64,000 bases of DNA, taken from NCBI GenBank assembly GCA_963693365.1, contig CAVNZM010000001.1, forward strand, positions 1,674,001-1,738,000, given 5' to 3'. The DNA is from Amoebidium appalachense (taxonomy: Eukaryota > Ichthyosporea). Made by a program: the position numbers and the translations under genes. Position 1 is the stretch's first letter. Each line of letters begins with the position of its first letter. The notes below the pieces were generated by a model. It did no database searches. It had not been told where the DNA came from and saw only the letters and a list, made by a program, of their open reading frames with translations. Of this stretch, positions 17,873-30,824 are shown in pieces.

Positions 17873-19349
17873 GGCCCCCACCCACCCACCCACCCACCTC
17901 ACCTTCCACCCCACCCCCCACCCCCCCCTTCCCTGGACACAAAGTATCGCTGCAACACACACACAACACACACACACACATTCGATCTAATGTTTTTTTC
18001 TCGTGCCAAAAACCCGTTTCTTCTCATACTTCTCCACGACCTCCCACTCACATCTCTTCTTGCCCCTCAGGTGAACGGCAGAGACAGCAAATCCTGGACA
18101 GCTCTTCACTGGGCCGCAGTCTTAAACAACGTACTAGCCGTGGCGAGTCTTTTCCACTACGGAGCAGACACGCAGGCGCGCACACAGGGAGGGAAAACAG
18201 CCCTAGACCTTGCCGTACTTAAGCAACACCATGAGGTGGTGACGTATCTCACACAAGACGTTAAGAAGGTGAACGGGGGGCAAAACGAGAACAAGCAGGG
18301 GGTGGTGTCTGCGGCGGCGGGGGGTGTTTCGGCGGTGGCGGGGGCGAATGGACAGCCTAAGGCTGTGAGGGCGTGTGTCGAGTGTATGAGCTCTGAAACG
18401 GTAAGATTTCATGCCCCCCATCAGTAATCATTCCTATCCCTTCTTACCCCCCCTCCCTCCCCCCCTCCCCCCCCTCCCCCCGTGCCCTTTCCTTCTCCTC
18501 CGTCCCTCCCTTTCTCCCCATTAAACACCTCCTATGCACACATCAAAAGAAGAAAGTGGAAGAGAGCAATCCCTATCAATTTCCTCTCCCCCCTTTCCCC
18601 CCCTTTTTTTGCATCTTCTCCGTCCCTCCTCCTCTTCCTTTTTGAACACCTCCTACCCATCAAAAGAAGAAGGAAGAAGAGAAGACACACGAGCAAGCAA
18701 GCACACACACAAAGGGACAAAAGCACACTATCATTGCACGTGCCACTGACACGGACACACACACACACACACACACTCACTCACTCACTCACTCACTCAC
18801 TCACTCACTGACTCACTCACTTACCCTCTCATAGAGAGGAACAAATAGATATATATATACCACAGACTTTGAGCAAGAAGGGCTAATACCCAGAAACCTC
18901 GAAAAACGAAACGCAAGAACCATTCTCACGTTTCTTCTCTCCTCCCCAAACAGCCCCAGTGGCGCCGTGGTCCCGACGGTACGGTTTGCCTCTGCAACGC
19001 ATGCGGACTCAAATACATTAAGCGCATGCGCAGGGAACGCCAGCAACTTGCAAAGATGCAACAACAACAGCATGGGGCACATGGAATGGACAAATACCAA
19101 GCACAAGCACTCGTGGGGACACTCGCAGACACAACGGGCGGGAAAATGTCGCAGCAAAATGGGGTGAATAGGAGACCCACACCGTATGGGGTTAGCGGGG
19201 GTGCAAGGGGGCATGTGGGTGGGAATGGCGGGCAGGAATGGCAGTCTCCGAGTGGGGGCCAGGGGCAGTATATGCAGGCGAGGACTTTGGTGGCGACGGC
19301 GGCGCAGTCACCTACGCAGTATATGACGGCGACGATTAGAAGGATGTAG
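16191..19349 (+). CDS. Ankyrin-repeat / GATA zinc-finger protein, four exons
   Basis: A probable nuclear transcription factor that binds GATA motifs. Exons: 16191..16493, 17403..17597, 18071..18400, 18954..19349. All junctions are phase 0; the product is 407 aa. Residues 1-101 are low-complexity (Gly/Ser/Tyr). Residues about 102-245 hold roughly three ankyrin repeats: TTPLIMAAKLSYNDVITFLV, then NGRDSKSWTALHWAAVLNN, then GKTALDLAVLKQHHEVVTYL. The zinc finger crosses the exon 3/4 junction: CVEC, then SSETPQWRRGPDG, then LCNACGLKYIKRMRRERQ, spacing C-x2-C-x18-C-x2-C, with the canonical WRRGP and CNACGL and a basic tail. The C-terminus is Gln/Gly-rich. Exon borders give uninterrupted domains, which supports the model. 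The start is the first in-frame ATG with an A-rich context. Ankyrin repeats upstream of a GATA finger are an uncommon arrangement as far as I know. DNA binding is inferred from the motif. Confidence 0.9.
17620..17990. repeat. C-tracts and CA-rich DNA in GATA-gene intron 2
   Basis: Poly(C) at about 17686-17708 and 17837-17870 (ending in a CCCCGGGG junction) and CA-rich runs between and after. Confidence 0.85.
18440..18840. repeat. ~120-bp duplication and (ACTC)n in GATA-gene intron 3
   Basis: Two diverged copies, about 18500 and 18625, share CCGTCCCTCC, AACACCTCCTA and CATCAAAAGAAGAA. A (ACTC)n tetranucleotide run of about 9 units sits at 18777-18810. Confidence 0.7.
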
Positions 19350-19499
19350 GTGTGTGCGTGTGCGTGTGTGTGTGTGTTGGGTTAAAGAATGTTCGTAGTA
19401 GGTGAGAGGGCGGGGGGAGGGGGGGGGTGGTTTACGTGGGGGGTTTTTAGATTTAGACATAGGAAATGAGTTGGAAAGAAGTGCAACCCTTACAGCGAG

Positions 19500-19502
19500 T
19501 GT

Positions 19503-19537
<35 letters not shown>

Positions 19538-19744
19538 TGTTGGTGTTTGTTGAATTTAGGGTTATTTGGTGCTCCACGATTCTTTTTCCGTATGCCTCTG
19601 CAGGTTTATGCGTGACGCTTGTTCATGACATCTACTGATGCGGAATTTCTCTTCATGAACTCAAAAACACGTTGTACACCGCCTCTCTCTACTTGAAACA
19701 GAATGCCTTGTTGTTAACCCCGTGACTATATTATTAATGGGGGT

Positions 19745-19778
<34 letters not shown>

Positions 19779-20100
19779 CTTTCTGGTTGCTTTGCGAAGG
19801 AGTCTACCATTGAATGATTTCCTATATGAAATTACGGGTACCTAAGATATCGGCATGAAACAGTGAATGACTTGGCTGTGTTTTTGTTTCGGAATTTAGC
19901 ACCCTGCTGGCTGGCCCAGCAAAAAGAATTCTTACCCTGATGACTGAATATAGTTGAACTGTTAAAGACTAATTGCCCGGTTGCCCGGAGTTGAATATTA
20001 CAATTCCACACTCTCTGATCCACTGACCCACCCCCCTTCCCCTCCAACCCCTCCCCCCCCCCTCTTCCCCCCCTCTCCCTTCCCCTTCCCGTAATGTGGA
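19500..20100. other. Intergenic with poly(G) tracts, 3' of the GATA gene
   Basis: G-tracts at about 19505-19534 and 19748-19778 separated by unique DNA. No gene recognised. Confidence 0.6.
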
Positions 20101-20131
20101 TGACGTCCCCCCCCCCCCCCCCCCCCCCCCC

Positions 20132-20239
20132 CGAGGATGGGCTCTGCTTATTATGCATACTCTTCATATGTGGTTTGCACTCTGCATCGTGTTGCCCGTT
20201 ATGAATGTGTACTCCGTACTATATGGCCCGTTCAAATCC
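20132..20239 (-). mobile_element. Dispersed poly(G)-headed element A, reverse copy
   Basis: Reads (C)n-CGAGGATGGGCTCTGC...GTTCAAATCC-(C)n on the plus strand, i.e. the reverse of the element seen many times from 33 to 63 kb. Homopolymers abut both ends. It is the clearest copy in the first half of the window. Confidence 0.75.
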
Positions 20240-21400
20240 CCCCCCCCCCCCCCCCCCCCCCCCCACCCCACACACACACACCTGTTTTTCTCTTTCTCAC
20301 TCTCTTTCTCCCTCCCCCTCCCCCCTCCCCCCTCCCCACACACACACACACCCCTTTCTCTGTTTCTCTCTCTCTCTCCCTCCCCCCCCCCCCTCCCCCT
20401 TCCCCCTTCCCCGCGCCCCCCCCTCCCCCCCCCCATACGCAAAATATTTCTTTATGTGGTGGGGTTGTGCGCATCATTACTCCTGAGGGAGTCTGTGAAT
20501 GTGGACTTGGTACTCCCGTGTATAAAACACCAGTAGTCTAACCCCCCCCCCACCCCCCCCTACCCCACTTCCCCCTCACCACTCAGGATATCTCTATATT
20601 TGTGGTTAGTACGAGTTTCACTTCTCCATCTCTGGGGGGTGGGGAGGAGGGGGGGACAAGGAGATGGGGGCATGCATGTCGACAATAATATGTAGTGTGC
20701 CCCCCTCCCTCTCCCTCCCCCCTCCCTCTCCCCTCCCCCCTCCCCCTCCTCCCCCCCCTTCCCCCCCCCTCCCCCCTTCTCCCCCCCCCCCCCTCCCCCC
20801 CACCCCCCCACCGGCCCTCCCCTCTCCTTCCTCTACAACATACAAACAGACACACCCCTCCTCTTCACAATAATAGAAACAAAACCCCCACCCATCCACG
20901 CCCTCGAAGTTTTCGAGGGATATTGCCACACATTGCACCACACGTTGGTGTCGATATGCATGCCCATCCCCAGCACGCCTCCCCCCCAGGGCTCCGGCCA
21001 CACACAAACACACACGCAAAGGCTGACACCCCTCATGCCTTCATGTTGCATTTTTTTAATCCTTTACTTCATCATCACTCCGTATCCTGCATCCATATTC
21101 AATCCCCCCCCCCCTCCCCCCCCCGCCCCTCCCTCCCTCCTTGCCCCCCCACACGTCACCCCCATCCCCCTAATACCCGCCTTAGGCCGGCCTCACGCGT
21201 TCACTCTCTGGCAACCATCATTTTTAGCTACTCCGGATCCCCCCCCCCCCCCCCCCTCCCCCCCCTCCCCCCCCCCCACCCCCCCCCACCCACCCCACCC
21301 ACCCCATAGCCCACCCACGCACCCACCCACCCACCCACCCACATATAAAAAGACACTTTCCACCACCACCATCCCCATAATTAATATCCCTCCTTTCCCC
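20240..21400. repeat. Poly(C) and C-rich low-complexity block
   Basis: Nearly continuous C-rich DNA with CA and CT runs, (C)n tracts and (CCCA)n near 21320. The long Pro-rich frames here are compositional shadows. Unique sequence between 20880 and 21070 carries no recognised exon. Confidence 0.8.
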
Positions 21401-21539
21401 CTCGTTGTGAGGTAGACAGTTTGTGTATGTGCGTGTGTGTGTGTGTGTGTGTGTGCACGCGTCCGTACGGACCATTGGCGGTGTCTGTGTGTACATTTAT
21501 GTGTACCCTTAGCACAAAGGGGGAATGTACCACGTATGA

Positions 21540-21645
21540 GTCACGCCGAAAAACTCAAAGCAGCGATAAGCAGAGATATACATACGCAACATGAGTAGAG
21601 CCCATCAACCAATATCGACCCATTCACCCCACTCAAAAGCGACGC
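21540..21645 (+). mobile_element. Element A fragment ending at a poly(G) tract
   Basis: Contains GAGTAGAGCCCATC, then TATCGACCCATTCACC, both shared with the element A copies at 57.5 and 59.3 kb, then runs into a poly(G) tract (about 21651-21679). Short and diverged. Confidence 0.55.
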
Positions 21646-22478
21646 CCCCAGGGGGGGGGGGGGGGGGGGGGGGGGGGGGAGGGGGGGGGAAGAATGCAGG
21701 TACTAATAATTATGTTACCTACAGTCTGACAGTAATTCATACGAGCAGCAGGTTTCCCTTGAACTCAGGCATCATTTGATACAAATCTGGAGTGTGGTAC
21801 GCAGGGCCACGAAAATGCTTACCGGCCTTTTGAGAGGAAGGGGGAGAGTCAGAATGTGTTACAGTGTCACAGCAAAGCACACACAAGATGTACATATTAT
21901 GATGAAGTGCCCATCGTCTCCTCGTCTCCGCGCCGGGGGGGGGGCTCCTGGGGGGGGGGGGGGGGGGGGGGGGTTTCGGATTTTTGACGAAACTGGATGC
22001 AGCGCAATGATACGAAACAGAGTTCATTTCGATTTTTCTGCATGCGCGCACAGCGACACCTAATTTTTTGGGCGTCCTAGCCAGTAAGGCCAACCCGTTT
22101 TCCTGCCGTCCTTATATGTACAATTTGCATTTTCCGGTAGAATTGGGAATTCGACTGAAGCCTGCACTGGTTAACTATACAAGAATCCGGGAATACAGTA
22201 CCATATACACCGAATATGCACACGTAACGGTTACAAACCGTACCAGCATGCATAAAAGCTCTGCCACATTCAGATTACTATAATGTACAGATAAGAGACC
22301 TGACATGTAATGTATTGCTGTTATATACAAACCATTTTCATCAATCAATCCAATCATACGCTCAAACTTTACGTAGTAACAACCACGCTGTTGCACAAAG
22401 GCACCCCGCGGCCCACTTCTTCTTCATGAACCCCACCTCACATAGTAACCCCCCCCCCCCCTTCCGCAATGGCGAAAT

Positions 22479-23264
22479 TTAAGCACACACCAAAATATCA
22501 TCAAACACAGCGTATTGGTCACTCTTCGGTGCCCAACTCGAACCGCTCCCACCGAAAAACGTCGCAAAGAGAAAGGTGTCCAGCTTGATCCCATCCGTTT
22601 TTCTCCACAACACACCGTTCTTGCTCAATGCACTGCTTCCATCCTTCCACCCCTGCAAGACACCATCACTACTTTTCCCATCGTTCAACACTACGCGCTG
22701 GGAAAGAGTAATCCACCCATCCTTCTTCGCACTTGCTGACCAGGCATAATCATCACCATAAGAGGTATCCTGCCCTGGATGGTAGAGATAGTTCACCAGT
22801 TTCCCCTTTTCCCTCCACATAATGCGCGAGCTGAACCCGTCATAACCGCTCGAGCGTGAAAATCCCGAGTTGCAGTCCCCTCAGAACAGACCAGGAAGCT
22901 TCCCACCCTTGCGGAAATCGAAATTTCCGACAAATTTTACGCGGAAACTCACGTACGCCTCGTTTGAAGCGGGGAAACTGGTGGCTACAAAAAGGGTGCA
23001 GTCGGTTCCCACACACCCGGATGGATAGGTAATTTGTAGGCCAGCCCCGGAGTAACCTTTCACAATTTTCGTGCCCCGAAAGTGTGAATTTGTCGATTCT
23101 GTGTGGAAGTCACTTCGAAGGTTGCTTGAAGTGTAGGTGGAGCCGATTTGGTGGTTGTCGAAATCCACATTGAGAACGGGTGATGTGTTGCCCCGGCACA
23201 CACCGCCAAAAACACTGGCGACGGAGGCGAAAACGAACAAAGAACTCGCGAGTGTGTGCGCCAT
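22479..23264 (-). pseudogene. PL14-type polysaccharide lyase with an internal TGA
   Basis: Family 14 lyases cleave polyuronates such as alginate or glucuronan by beta-elimination. The frame from 23264 to 22479 (262 codons including stops) is open except for one TGA at 22883-22881. The N-terminus MAHTLASSLFVFASVASVFG looks like a signal peptide. Upstream of the TGA lie SFRVKFVGNFDFRKGGKLPG. Downstream, in the same frame, are GFSSRIMWREKGKLVNYLYH, a Tyr/Asp-rich segment, FATFFGGSGSSWAPKSDQ and FDDILVCA. KGGKLPGL, the RIMWR strand and the FFGGS..SWAP block are what I recognise as PL14 features. No intron borders flank the TGA. A single G-to-T change from GGA would create it. So it is a young pseudogene, a sequence error, or a readthrough case. 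A TATA-like TTTTATAG lies about 35 bp upstream of the ATG. Family confidence is good; the substrate is not determined. Confidence 0.82.
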
Positions 23265-24500
23265 TTTGTATGGTAAAAGAAAGAAAACTTCTATAAAAAC
23301 GACAAGAAAACAACACCCAAGTTTTGATTCGAAACGCTTTGGTTGTGAGCTTCTGAACCTGAGTTCTTCAGAGTGAACATATGTACACTGTGGACAGTGT
23401 GGAGTATTCAGTATTCAGCTTCAGCCACTCACCCCGAGTCACCCGGCGAGATGTGCTCAGAGATCTATGCGAGGAGCCAATCGGAGCGCGTATTTCCTGT
23501 CCTGGGCAGTGCAGGCGAGAAAAACAGTGCTATAAAATCGCTTTAAAAAATCTAACCAACCCAATGCAGTTCTAGAATTCCCCGCGGACCCCGGGTTGGC
23601 CTGTTTAATCCAATCATATCCAGTAATCTACCATTCGAATCTATCATATCCAGTAATCTATCGGCCGTTGTCCATTGGCGCAACTTGTGTATGCAACTTG
23701 GTCTTGGTGACAATACGCACGTGACGCTGTGTGTTGTGACTTCGCAAACCCCGTTCGGTCTGTCGGTCTTGCACAATTGCAAACTGTTTCTACGGTTGTA
23801 ATCTCCATGCGAGTATGTTTTAGATACTAATATAATGTAAGCTTAGAACAGTGACATATGGCGTATATTATACATCATCGCTCAAACCACTGAGCAATAC
23901 GTGATCCTCTCCCTATACTATCCATCTGTCTTAGCTGGTTAACGTTGAAGCCGATATCGATTGTAGCGTGATCATAATATTTTTGTGGCAGCTTGTGAAG
24001 CTGAGGCTTTTCGAAGGCCTATTCTTGTACATACTGTACTGTAAATCTCATGCTTTTTTACAGGTTGCAGTTTTGTCCCTTTTGTCTTTCTTTCAGGGGC
24101 ACTGGCTTTACATTTACATTGAAGTTTTGAGGCCGGCTTGGCAATACCAGATCATGTTGTTCGAACCCTGCGCAGGTCACAGTCACGGCCGCGGTCCGCC
24201 TACACAAATGATCGTAATCCGAGTAAACACTGTGAAAAGGCCCGATGATACAGTAGCCGGGCCCGCTGGGCATGTGTTCGCCTTTTTATGACACCTATGG
24301 ATGACTAATTATAATGTGAACACAATTGCGAAGAGCACATTTTTTTCCCTTCCTTCTCTCGACAGACCTACCCCCAAACTCTATTTCCCTCTGGGGCCCC
24401 AGCCACCACCACCACGGTGACGTCCCACCCACGTGCACCACGCTAGCCCTCAGCTCCCGGGTGATTTCCCCCAGCTAGCTCTCTTTCTCTCTAAATCTCT
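23265..24500. other. Intergenic, with an 18-bp direct repeat
   Basis: ATCATATCCAGTAATCTA occurs near 23614 and 23642. The rest is unique sequence without recognised exons or RNA genes. Confidence 0.5.
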
Positions 24501-24540
24501 AGACATCTTGCTCCTTTTTTGAGGGACTCGAAGCCTTGAA

Positions 24541-24607
24541 GGGTGGGGGGTGGGAGGGGGGGAGATGGAGGGAGGGGGTGGGTGGGTGGGTGGGGTCACC
24601 GTGGGGT

Positions 24608-24641
<34 letters not shown>

Positions 24642-24794
24642 GGGGGGGGGGGGGGAGGGGGGGGGAGCTCGAGGGGAGGGGCAGAGTTGGGGGGGGATGG
24701 GAAGAGTGGGGCGGGAGGGAAGATAGCCGCGGAAAAGGAGTGAGGGGGGAATAGGAGCGAGGGAGAAATAGTCGGAGCCCGATTGACGATTCGG

Positions 24795-24870
<76 letters not shown>

Positions 24871-24874
24871 TGAC

Positions 24875-24947
<73 letters not shown>

Positions 24948-24950
24948 TGA

Positions 24951-25025
<75 letters not shown>

Positions 25026-25070
25026 AGGGGAGGGGGGGGTTGGATTCCGGAAGGGTCCGAGGGAGGAACC
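24541..25070. repeat. Poly(G) block and three-part (GT)n array
   Basis: G-rich DNA with a poly(G) run at about 24606-24640. Then (GT)n in three stretches (about 24799-24868, 24878-24945, 24955-25022) separated by two nearly identical AGTGACAC spacers. Confidence 0.93.
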
Positions 25071-25399
25071 GGGGAGGAAGATGGGGGGAAGCAACACCGA
25101 GCATTGAAACTGAAAACACACAAGTTTAATATGCGACTTGATAATTCAGTATATCCAATACAATATATATAGTATGCCAGAAACAGTAATTAATGCATAT
25201 GAGGCATACGTGGCAACTAGAAACTATAATGCACGATCAGAATTGAAATCAGCACAGAAATATAAAAAAAGTTTTTACTGAAAACAATAAAGAAAGTAGG
25301 AATACTATATGCCAACGATCATGTGCATAATACACACACACAGAAACATGCACACAACTCCCCTCCCAGCTGCATGAGACCAGCTAGGTGACAATTGAG

Positions 25400-26240
<841 letters not shown>

Positions 26241-26533
26241 GTCTGTGTGCACGGCATGGATGCATGCAGTATAGTATAGCAAGAATCTGTCCGTATGCAC
26301 AAAAACTCCCATGAATCGCACTTAGGTGCGCTCCTTGTTTTGGGTTTTTGATTAGAAGCGTTGTTTAAGTAACTGGGATTGGGTTGGAGAACGTTTCTTT
26401 AATAGTGTTTGGTTTGTCTTTGCATATATTTCAGATGCTGTTACTCGTGGCCGCCAAGCCAACGGCACGTACAGTGCCTGGTGTAGCCTGGTGACGGGGG
26501 GAAGTGTGTGTGCGTGCATGCGCGCACGCGTGC

Positions 26534-26587
<54 letters not shown>

Positions 26588-26740
26588 CGTGCGGGTGTGC
26601 GTGTGCGTGTGCGTGTGCGTGTGTGTTTGTCCACAGATGTACATCTCGTAACGTCGTTTCTAACTTGTATCTTGTTGGGTGGAAGCTTCGTACTGTTAAC
26701 TTTGGTGCCGGCACGTCATCACAGCTCAACTACACGTCAA
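26534..26740 (+). repeat. (GT)n array and dispersed element C, copy 2
   Basis: (GT)n at about 26534-26582, then at 26665-26740 a copy of element C: CTTGTTGGGTGGAAG, TTTGGTGCCGGCACGTCAT, CACAGCTCA. Confidence 0.65.
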
Positions 26741-26799
26741 AAAGCACCTTCCTCACTATTTTCATGTGAACACGGGGCTAGGCTTGCCTCACAGGTTTG

Positions 26800-27339
26800 A
26801 CCTTGATTTTTAATGGAGCCAGATGAAGTTTATTTGGTCACTGACTTCGGCCGGTGACTTCCAACGCCTCATGCTGTATTCCATGATAATAATGCCTTAT
26901 AGGAGTAATTATCAGCACAAACTATACCTATGTACTAATATGTATATTCGTATGATAGTACACACACGTGGCCATGCATGTGCCAGAAAGCGCAATAACT
27001 TGTAACAACTCGCACCTACGCGTGGTTTGAGTAACGCAGACTGAGTCGCGCAAACGACTCAGTGTTAACTTTTGGCCACGGCCATCTAGAGACTCGAGTC
27101 TCGTGCTTTTGGCGCGCAAATTGTTTTTGCGTAAACGTTTGCTAATACAAATTTGACGCGTTTCTTCATTTGTGAAAAACTCGTGTCACAAAATCCTGAA
27201 GTACACTATTAACCTGCCCTAATATTAGTTTTTTCTTTTTTCTTTTCTTTCTTTCGTTCTTTCTTTTTTTTCTTTTTTTGCTAAACCCACCGTTTAGGCG
27301 CCGAACCTCCTACTTTGAACGGATATTGCAACCGCAAAC
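26800..27339 (+). promoter_or_regulatory. Intergenic and presumed promoter of the coiled-coil gene
   Basis: Unique DNA ending in a T/C-rich stretch (27228-27280) just upstream of the ATG at 27340, probably the 5' UTR or core promoter. No TATA box recognised. Confidence 0.35.
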
Positions 27340-29243
27340 ATGACTCGGAAGAAGACAGACTCGCCCGAAGATCCCTCGGGGGACGCTGAGAACACGCCAA
27401 ACGCACGTTCCAAAAGGTGGCACACATACACGCAAGACACGCTACCCCCCCTCTCTTCCATCCCCGCCGAGGGCAGACCACATGCTCAGACGCTTCCCCA
27501 CTCGGGCTTGTTTGCCGCCACGTTAGAGTTCACCGCGCGTGGGCTGGGAAAGAGGCAAACGGTGTGGGGTTGGCTGCGACTGACGCCACACACAGACGCA
27601 GACAAGACGGATTCAGACACGGACTCGACGCCAGAGTACGAGATAACATTCTCCAAACACACGGGAGAAGAGGGGGCGGTAGAGTGGGTGCACCCGGGCG
27701 AGTTTTTGGAGAGCCTTGGGTCAGAGGGGGCTTGGAAGCCCAAAACGAAGGTGCAAGGTTTTGGCGTGGACGGGGAGGGCGGTCTCTTCACTACGCACGT
27801 GCTGGCCCCGGGGGTGCAGCTGCCCCAACCCGTCTCTGATGTTGTAAAGGCGCTCAACATCCAACTGACAAGAAAGGCACGGAGGCCAGCCCCTGCCAAG
27901 CACGCAGAGTCCACCCCCACGAACCAACCCGCCATGGCACCTGTCGTCCATTCGGCACCCGTGCCTACTTTCAGATTCGGGCCCTTGGTTATTCCTCCCC
28001 CTGGCTTCAATAGTTTCGCCGTTCAACAGACACGGGGCAGGGGCACGCACACACATGCGGGGACAGCGGTGGACGTCCATCCACAACAACGGAGGGGGCG
28101 GCAATGGTCAAAACTGACGGGGGTGGAGCCAACACCAGTTCAGCTGCCTGCAAGAAGGAGACACAGGACTTTGGACAAGTCAAAGGACGGCACAGACGGG
28201 ACACAAGCGAGGAAAAGACACAAAAGCGAGGAAGATCACGAAAACGAGGCCACAAAGGCGCCGTTCCATCCTTCTAGTGCCCCCCCCAATCGTGGAAGAG
28301 AGAACGAAAACGAGGAGAACAGAAACGGTTTTACAGAAACGGGGACGGACTTAAACGAGGACGGGATGCAACAGGTGGATGCAGAGGGGGTAGTAGGGGC
28401 AGAGGTGCTGGAAGTGGGCCAATGGAAGGACAATAACGAGGGTGACGAGAGTGAGGTTGACACTTTGGAGGGACACGGTTTGAATTTACAGAGGAGGGAG
28501 AGGGAAGTTAAGGAGGGAGAGGGGGTAATGGACACGGGGGAAATTGTGGATTATGAAAACAAAGAGGGTGGCGCGTATGAAATGAACGGGGGGCAGCAGC
28601 AAGTGATGGGCGGGTTGCTTCAGGAAAATGAGGCATGGGAAGGCTGGCAGGCGGGGAGAATGGCGGGGGAGGGGGGAGGGGGGAGGGACGGGAACCGGCG
28701 ATCACGGGCGGGACCCGGGGGGAGATGTCGTACTGGAAAATACAGAAAATGCAATTGAATCGAATTATGGATTTTGCGGATTTCACGGACAGGGAATGGA
28801 AAAAAACGAAAGACGAGTTGGCCCTGTGGAAGGCGGGGCACGCGGAAATGAGGGAACAGTTAATCGTGGTGGCACAGGAAAAGGAAGGGGTGGAAGGACA
28901 GTTGAAGGAGAGAGATGGACAAATTGTCACATTGATTGGGGAGATTGAAGGATTGAGAGCGGAAAAAGAGTCATGGGAGGAAAAGGAAAGGGTGTTAACG
29001 GAACAAGCAACAAGAGAGAGGGAGCAATTCAGGGCAGAAAAACAGTCATGGGAGGAAAAGCAAAGGGTTTTGACAGAACAAGCATCGAGAGAGAGGGAGC
29101 AATTTAGGGCAGAGCTGGAAAAAATGAAGAAAGAAAAGGAGGAATTGGAGGGAAAAAACCGGGATTTGGCTGAGAAAAACACAGAACTAGAGGGAACAGT
29201 GAAAAAGGTGAGAGAGTTTTATCAGAATTTAGGTTGGTCTTGA
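27340..29243 (+). CDS. Coiled-coil protein in two frames (frameshifted or mis-sequenced)
   Basis: I do not recognise the family. Frame 1 runs from ATG 27340 to a stop at 28758. Frame 3 is open from before 28635 to the stop at 29243. The frames overlap across a G-rich stretch (about 28669-28690, GGGGGAGGGGGGAGGGGGG). A one-base homopolymer change there would join them into one protein of about 634 aa. The N-terminal ~190 residues look folded (LFAATLEFTARGLGKRQTVW, EYEITFSKH, EGGLFTTHVLAPGV). The middle is polar and charged with basic stretches (RRRHRTLDKSK, ARKRHKSEEDHENE). The C-terminal third is a long coiled coil containing two tandem 25-residue repeats (28959-29033 and 29034-29108; core SWEEK.RVLTEQA.REREQF), ending KKVREFYQNLGWS. 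No introns are evident. Either one disrupted gene or, less likely, two overlapping ones. Confidence 0.7.
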
Positions 29244-29487
29244 GAGCATAGGTGGGTCTGCGTAGAAATCAAAAAACGGTTAGTGTTTTCGAATGTGAGT
29301 GAACGTACAGTCTATATTTGCCCACGCGTGCCCACGCACAACAAACAGACATCCCTTGGTTCTTGCACCCACACATATGCATGCCCCAACAGACACACGC
29401 ACACACGCATACACAGACGCAAGGACACATGCGCACACCCGAACGAAGGCACTCATGTGTGCGAGCACACGCACACACGTACGTGCA

Positions 29488-29715
<228 letters not shown>

Positions 29716-29899
29716 GTGATTTATAGTATGAGCAATGAATGTTTTTGGTTTCTTTTGACTCTTGAATTTGTGAAATGTGCTGTGTTCTATTTGCCACCTT
29801 ATATAGATATCTGCAAGTTGGGACTCTAAAGGATGTCGAAGTGTTTGTTAACGAGGCATTTCATTCATCATTCATTTTTCTCTCTTTTTAAGTTAATTT

Positions 29900-30666
29900 C
29901 TATTTTTTTTTTTTTTTTTTTTTTTTGGAGCAGGGAGGGTGGTGGTGCATGCACGTAGTGGTGGGGACTTTGGGTGGGTGGGAGGGAGGGAGGGGGGGAG
30001 GGGGGGGGGGGGGGGGGGGGGGGGACAGTATGTGGTATGACCCCCTGACACACCGACGTATATCAAGTAAATCATACCATTTTCCGTATTATTATTGCTA
30101 TGATTCTCCCCCCCCCCCCCCCCCCCCCCCCCTAGATCTCTCTATCTCTCTCTCTCTCTCCCCCCCCCCCCCTCTCTCCCCTCCCCCCCCCGTCTTTCTC
30201 TCTCTCCCCCTCTCCCTCTCTGTATCTCTCTCTGTCTCTCTATCTCTCTCTCTGTCTTTTTTTTTTGGGGCGGGGGGGAGGAAGGACGGCTGATACGTGA
30301 AAGGGGGAGAGGGGGGGGGGGGGGGGGAGGGGGGGGGAGGGGGGAGGACTACTAGTACACGTATAGTTACTTATTTGCTTGACGCAACCACGCCTTTAAC
30401 TGCTGGGAAGGGCTCTTGTACATATAGCTAGATTGTGGTATTCCGGATATATATACACACACAGTTTGCAAAGAATATGAAGTCAGTGACATTGAAATTT
30501 TCGTTCAAAAACACCTGCATGCATGGTGCCTCGTACAGTTGGGCCTATGATGTCGAACCTTTAAAGTATTCATAACGGAGGACCCCGTCTTCCCCCCCCC
30601 CCCCCCCCCCCCCCCCCCCCTTCCCGCCCGGCGAGCGCTAATAAGAGGGGGAGAGAGGGGGGGGGG

Positions 30667-30726
<60 letters not shown>

Positions 30727-30793
30727 GGGTGGGGGAGGGAGAGGGAGAGAGAGTGTGTGTGTGCCTGCATGAAGGAAGAGTGCCTGTGTGTGT

Positions 30794-30824
<31 letters not shown>

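Noticed and set aside
22881-22883. Selenocysteine at the PL14 TGA
   Set aside because: I know of no Sec in this family and cannot see a SECIS element; a simple nonsense change or base error is likelier.
24130-24200. tRNA-like TGTTCGAACCC (possible B box)
   Set aside because: No A box at a suitable distance and no acceptor stem can be drawn by eye.
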